The notes beneath the pieces were generated by a model. The model had not been told where the DNA came from and ran no database searches. It saw only the letters and a program-made list of their open reading frames with translations. Shown here piece after piece: positions 33,051 through 35,663 of a DNA stretch of 35,663 nucleotides (its first letter is position 1; every line of letters starts with the position of its first letter). The translations under genes were made by a program, and so were the position numbers. The DNA is from Methanobrevibacter ruminantium (lineage in GTDB: Archaea; Methanobacteriota; Methanobacteria; Methanobacteriales; Methanobacteriaceae). The stretch lies in contig SFKZ01000016.1 of assembly GCA_004553595.1 (NCBI GenBank), forward strand, positions 1-35,663. Reading direction: 5' to 3'.

Positions 33051-34283
33051 ATGATTTGTCCAAAATGTCATGCAGTAAATGATGATGAAGAGAAATTCTG
33101 TAAAAATTGCGGCTTTCAATTGAATTCCGCAAGAATTTGCCCTACTTGTGGGAAAACAAATGATTCCAATTCCAAATACTGTAAGGAATGCGGAACTGTT
33201 TTAACTCCAGTAAACACTTTTAGAAAGCAAGTTATTGAGGAAAAAACTAAGAAATCATTCTTTAGTATGTATAAGGTGCCTATTATCTGCGCTTTAGTTA
33301 TCATATTGGCTATTGGAGCTGTAACTGGAATGGCTTATTACAATGGTGGTTCTGGTGGAGATGATGGTTTCAGTACAATTATCCCTACAGATGACAATGG
33401 ATTCTTTAATGATGATATAAATAATGATCCAACTCAAGCGCAAATACAGAATGACAATAAAACAAATGATACAAAAAATGATACTAATAAAAGTAAAACA
33501 TTAACTGAAAAGATTGATAATAAAACCAATAAGACCAGTAAAAACATTAATGACACTGTTAATAAGATTAAAAATCAAACTAACAGTTCTAAATCTGTTA
33601 ACAGCTCAAGTGTAAAGAACACTACATCTAAAACCATTACTGAAAAAGTCAATAAAACAGCTAAGTCTGATAAGAATAAATCCGATAAAAGCAAAATAGC
33701 CGACTCTGATAAGAATGATTCTGGAATTAATAGCATTATTCCAGGTATGTCCACTGATTCAGATGATAATTTAAATGACACAGAAGGTAATGATTTGGAT
33801 GACAATGATACAAATGATTTGAATGAGAGCAATAGTGAAAATCTGTCTGACTCTTCCTTAAATGAAATAGAAATGGAAGATGTTCCTAATCTTGCTCAAT
33901 TGGTTTCACAAAAGAACTATGCTTTCTCCACTATAAAATATGATGGAAATGAGTATGATGAAGGTCAATGCATTTATATCTTCTCTGAATATCTTTTGAA
34001 TATTGACAAGAATAAGGGTTCTTCAATTGAAATCAAGGATGTAAAAAAGGCTTCCAATCCTTCTGATGAAGACTTAAGCCAATCCATTGACAAGGCAGAT
34101 TACTTAAGCATGGCTCAAAGAGTCCATAGTTGGATGGATCAAAAGGATACCGTTCCTAATTATGTAGGAATTAGTGGAATGGGCACTGCAGATTTATCCC
34201 CTAAAATGATGCTTAAACTATTCACTTTAGCAACTTTAGAGTATTCAATCACTCAAGAATTGCCTGAATCTGTTGATATTTAG
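33051..34283 (+). CDS. Double zinc-ribbon, single-pass membrane protein with putative pseudomurein-binding repeat (410 aa)
   Basis: Two zinc ribbons (C3, C6, C17, C20; C30, C33, C44, C47), a basic stretch, one membrane helix VPIICALVIILAIGAVTGMAY (about 76-96, positive inside), then a long external Asn/Asp/Ser/Thr/Lys-rich spacer (about 100-285) with many NxS/T sequons (NKT, NDT, NKS). The C-terminal part, SMAQRVHSWMDQKDTVPNYV … SPKMMLKLFTLATLEY, follows the pattern of pseudomurein-binding repeats (VPxYV, then a helical block). Ribbons are cytoplasmic, the wall-binding part external. ATG 33051 fits GGGGGTGA 4 nt upstream; the longer TTG start at 33003 does not. Possibly links wall state to the cytoplasm. 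Confidence 0.82.
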   Translation: MICPKCHAVNDDEEKFCKNCGFQLNSARICPTCGKTNDSNSKYCKECGTVLTPVNTFRKQVIEEKTKKSFFSMYKVPIICALVIILAIGAVTGMAYYNGGSGGDDGFSTIIPTDDNGFFNDDINNDPTQAQIQNDNKTNDTKNDTNKSKTLTEKIDNKTNKTSKNINDTVNKIKNQTNSSKSVNSSSVKNTTSKTITEKVNKTAKSDKNKSDKSKIADSDKNDSGINSIIPGMSTDSDDNLNDTEGNDLDDNDTNDLNESNSENLSDSSLNEIEMEDVPNLAQLVSQKNYAFSTIKYDGNEYDEGQCIYIFSEYLLNIDKNKGSSIEIKDVKKASNPSDEDLSQSIDKADYLSMAQRVHSWMDQKDTVPNYVGISGMGTADLSPKMMLKLFTLATLEYSITQELPESVDI

Positions 34284-34303
34284 AATAAAATGTTTAAAAT
34301 TTT

Positions 34304-34335
34304 AGAGAATTTTTATTCTCTATTCTTTTTTTATT
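34304..34335 (+). terminator. Terminator of the wall-associated gene
   Basis: AGAGAAT-TTTT-ATTCTCT (34304-34321) followed by ATTCTTTTTTTATT. The gap that follows (34336-34563) is AT-rich with no gene or element seen. Confidence 0.7.
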
Positions 34336-34563
34336 AAATTATTTTATTATTTAATTATTTTTTCTATTTTTTTTAACTATTTTTTTATGAGAAAACATTA
34401 ATTTCACTATTAGATTCCATAAAAATTTAATGATGAACTATAAAAATAATAAGTTTTAAAAAATATGAAAATCATATTATATATAGTATAAAAAAATATA
34501 TTTTAAGTATTTTCCAAATGAAAATTTTAAATCTTAAAAATGATTTAAAACGGTTTAATTTAA

Positions 34564-34761
34564 AAAATAAATGAAATTAATAACATTATTACTAGTGAAG
34601 AAGAGGATTTGAATAAGAGTAAACTTAAGGTTAAACCAATTGGATTAAATGTGGTTTTAACTTCAGGAAGTGGTTTTGTTGATACTTTAGTTTTACTTAG
34701 TATAATGGTTACAGAAATTATGGTTGGTTTTGTAATTGCCATGATTGCAGGGAGGTTATAG
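34564..34761 (+). pseudogene. Start-less membrane ORF at the suspected junction
   Basis: After the stop TAA at 34561, the frame is open to TAG 34759-34761: NIITSEEEDLNKSKLKVK, then a hydrophobic part GLNVVLTSGSGFVDTLVLLS IMVTEIMVGFVIAMIAGRL (shown with a break). There is no ATG and no ribosome-binding site near its N-terminal end; the only nearby ATG, 34571, is out of frame and stops after 13 codons. It looks like the 3' part of a small membrane protein gene joined here. Its stop is two bases before the next ATG, so it shares the operon style of the following genes. Confidence 0.45.
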
Positions 34762-34763
34762 GT

Positions 34764-35042
34764 ATGAAAAGTGTTACTATTAATGAGCACACTTATGAGT
34801 TATTAAAGGATTACAGAGAAGGTTTTGAATTACCAGAAGTTGAAAGTAAACTAACTGATTATTTTGAAGATTATGATTATATTGTTGGTGATTGGGCTTA
34901 TGGTAAGTTAAGACTTAAGGGTTTTTATGATTCTAAAAATAAAAAGGTTAATAATATAAATAATTATAATAATGTTGATAGTTATATTAAAGATTTTTGT
35001 GCAAGTGATTGCAAACATTTTATTATTAAAAAAATTAATTGA
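34764..35042 (+). CDS. YutD-like protein (DUF1027), Bacillota type
   Basis: 92 aa. The block YELLKDYREGFELPEVESKL … YDYIVGDWAYGKLRLKGFYD … VDSYIKDFCASDCKHFIIKKI parallels YutD of Bacillus and relatives in length and order (YELxKDxRxGF, KYDYIVGDWGY-QLRLKGF, then EYCNFGCAYF). YutD is a bacterial family of unknown role; I know of no archaeal home for it. The ribosome-binding site GGGAGG is bacterial-looking, and the gene follows the previous stop by two bases. It may be a true transferred gene or part of a bacterial sequence joined to the contig. Confidence 0.75.
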   Translation: MKSVTINEHTYELLKDYREGFELPEVESKLTDYFEDYDYIVGDWAYGKLRLKGFYDSKNKKVNNINNYNNVDSYIKDFCASDCKHFIIKKIN

Positions 35043-35091
35043 AGTTAATTGATTTTTGTGTTAATATTTTATTAGAATAGTGAGGTATTGG

Positions 35092-35376
35092 ATGGATACT
35101 AAAGTTAAATTACAAAGAGTAAATGGTGAAATTATTGAAGCAGACATTATCAGTTATTTTGAATTACAAAATACTGGTAAAAGATATGTATTTTATACAC
35201 TTAATGAAATTGTAGAAAATGATTTAGTTAAGATGTATGTATCAGAAGTAGGGGATGCTAATATGTTAGCTCAAACTATGACTGATGAAGATTGGACTAC
35301 ATTAAAGTCAATTATGAAATCTATATTGACTGGCCATGAAAATCCAAATGTTAAATATTTAAAGTGGGAGGCATAA
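35092..35376 (+). CDS. DUF1292-like protein (94 aa), Bacillota/Mollicutes type
   Basis: MDTKVKLQRVNGEIIEADII, then SYFELQNTGKRYVFYTLNE, KMYVSEVGDANMLAQTMTDE DWTTLKSIMKS (broken for length). The order of strand-FEL-x-x-TGK-x-Y-x-x-YTxNE … TxEDWxxLKxIM matches DUF1292 proteins of Bacillota. ATG 35092 is chosen over GTG 35080, because GAGG lies 6 nt before it. Its stop precedes the next ATG by two bases, with GGGAGG overlapping the end of this gene, so the tail genes form a compact bacterial-style operon. Confidence 0.7.
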   Translation: MDTKVKLQRVNGEIIEADIISYFELQNTGKRYVFYTLNEIVENDLVKMYVSEVGDANMLAQTMTDEDWTTLKSIMKSILTGHENPNVKYLKWEA

Positions 35377-35378
35377 AA

Positions 35379-35663
35379 ATGAATATACAAGGTACATCTA
35401 AGGTTATTGCAATAACTAAAGATCAAGCACAAAAAATGAAGAGTGCTTATACTAATCAAATAGATGCAATGAGTTTACCAACTGAGCCTATTGCACCTGT
35501 AACTGTTGCTCCTACTGTTGAACCTTTAACTATGGAAGCTCCAGCTATGAGTGGTGTAACTAATGCAGATATAATAGGTCAAACTCCTAGTGCTCCAGTT
35601 GCTCCTGAAACTCAACCTTTAACTATGGAAGCTCCAAATATGAGTGGTGTAACTAATGCAGAT
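35379..35663 (+). CDS. Repeat-containing Pro/Thr/Met-rich protein, 3'-partial
   Basis: MNIQGTSKVIAITKDQAQKM … then low-complexity PIAPVTVAPTVEP and two copies of PLTMEAPxMSGVTNAD (31-codon period). The frame runs off the window edge. The repeat is also nucleotide-level: 35521-35570 and 35614-35663 match at 48 of 50 bases. GGGAGG precedes the ATG. It resembles extracellular or spacer-type repeat proteins of bacteria, but no family is recognised. The contig end exactly at a repeat end suggests the assembly stopped there. Confidence 0.7.
   Translation, partial: MNIQGTSKVIAITKDQAQKMKSAYTNQIDAMSLPTEPIAPVTVAPTVEPLTMEAPAMSGVTNADIIGQTPSAPVAPETQPLTMEAPNMSGVTNAD
35521..35663 (+). repeat. Direct repeat, 50 bp, 93-bp period, at the right edge
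   Basis: Copies at 35521-35570 and 35614-35663, two mismatches; inside the last open frame. The window ends at the last base of the second copy. Confidence 0.9.

Noticed and set aside
1..35663. tRNA genes, rRNA genes, CRISPR arrays
   Set aside because: No GTTCRANNC-type T-arm with matching acceptor stems, no GC-rich rRNA segment, and no regularly spaced identical repeats with unlike spacers were seen; the four repeats at 32625 have no spacers.

Overview
The window looks like a Methanobacteriales archaeon, most probably a Methanobrevibacter-type gut methanogen. It is very AT-rich. Most starts have an archaeal ribosome-binding context (GTGATATNATG or GGTGAT-n-ATG), and promoters carry TTTATATA-type TATA boxes. 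Metabolic genes occur in a methanogen-like order (asnB, a gatC-like gene, an ACT-domain gene, hom, apgM). One surface protein ends in what looks like a pseudomurein-binding repeat. The genus is an inference; no rRNA or tRNA gene is present to confirm it.

Layout. (1) 1-11328 is a defence island: a type III restriction-modification pair (mod, cut by the left edge, and res), an McrB/McrC-type pair whose McrB carries an Mrr_N-like winged helix, a 51-aa small protein, a zinc-hook SMC/Rad50-like ATPase with a HEPN-like C-terminus, and an unknown 130-aa protein. (2) 11403-12114 holds a zinc-ribbon protein and a 44-aa acidic protein. (3) 12270-16250 contains two paralogous copies of a two-gene unit (HEPN-like protein plus acidic partner), each behind a matching promoter. 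A broken OLD-family ATPase/TOPRIM nuclease lies between them. (4) 17158-17536 is a compact, highly structured RNA locus encoding a 25-aa hydrophobic peptide. Its layout resembles bacterial type I toxin mRNAs and it is the strongest candidate here for an undescribed system, together with the HEPN pair. (5) 17678-21768 holds metY (minus strand), a zinc-ribbon coiled-coil protein, a TelA-family protein and a small membrane protein. (6) 22093-28204 is mainly amino-acid and central metabolism. (7) 28392-30524 holds a TPR plus cold-shock-like fusion and a winged-helix/His-Cys-rich/SHOCT protein. (8) 30881-32605 is an XRE / ImmA-IrrE / PIN-like triad, followed by four tandem hairpin-plus-oligo-T repeats. 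(9) 33051-34283 is a zinc-ribbon membrane protein with a putative wall-binding domain.

The last 1.1 kb (about 34560-35663) looks different. It carries a start-less membrane ORF, a YutD-like gene, a DUF1292-like gene and a repeat-containing open reading frame. These have Bacillota/Mollicutes flavour and bacterial-style ribosome-binding sites. Both window edges sit on repeats: a fold-back inverted repeat on the left and a 50-bp direct repeat on the right. I therefore suspect an assembled contig with a possible chimeric right end; horizontal transfer is the alternative.

I saw no tRNA, rRNA, CRISPR array or intact transposase. All family calls come from reading the sequence; no database search was run.
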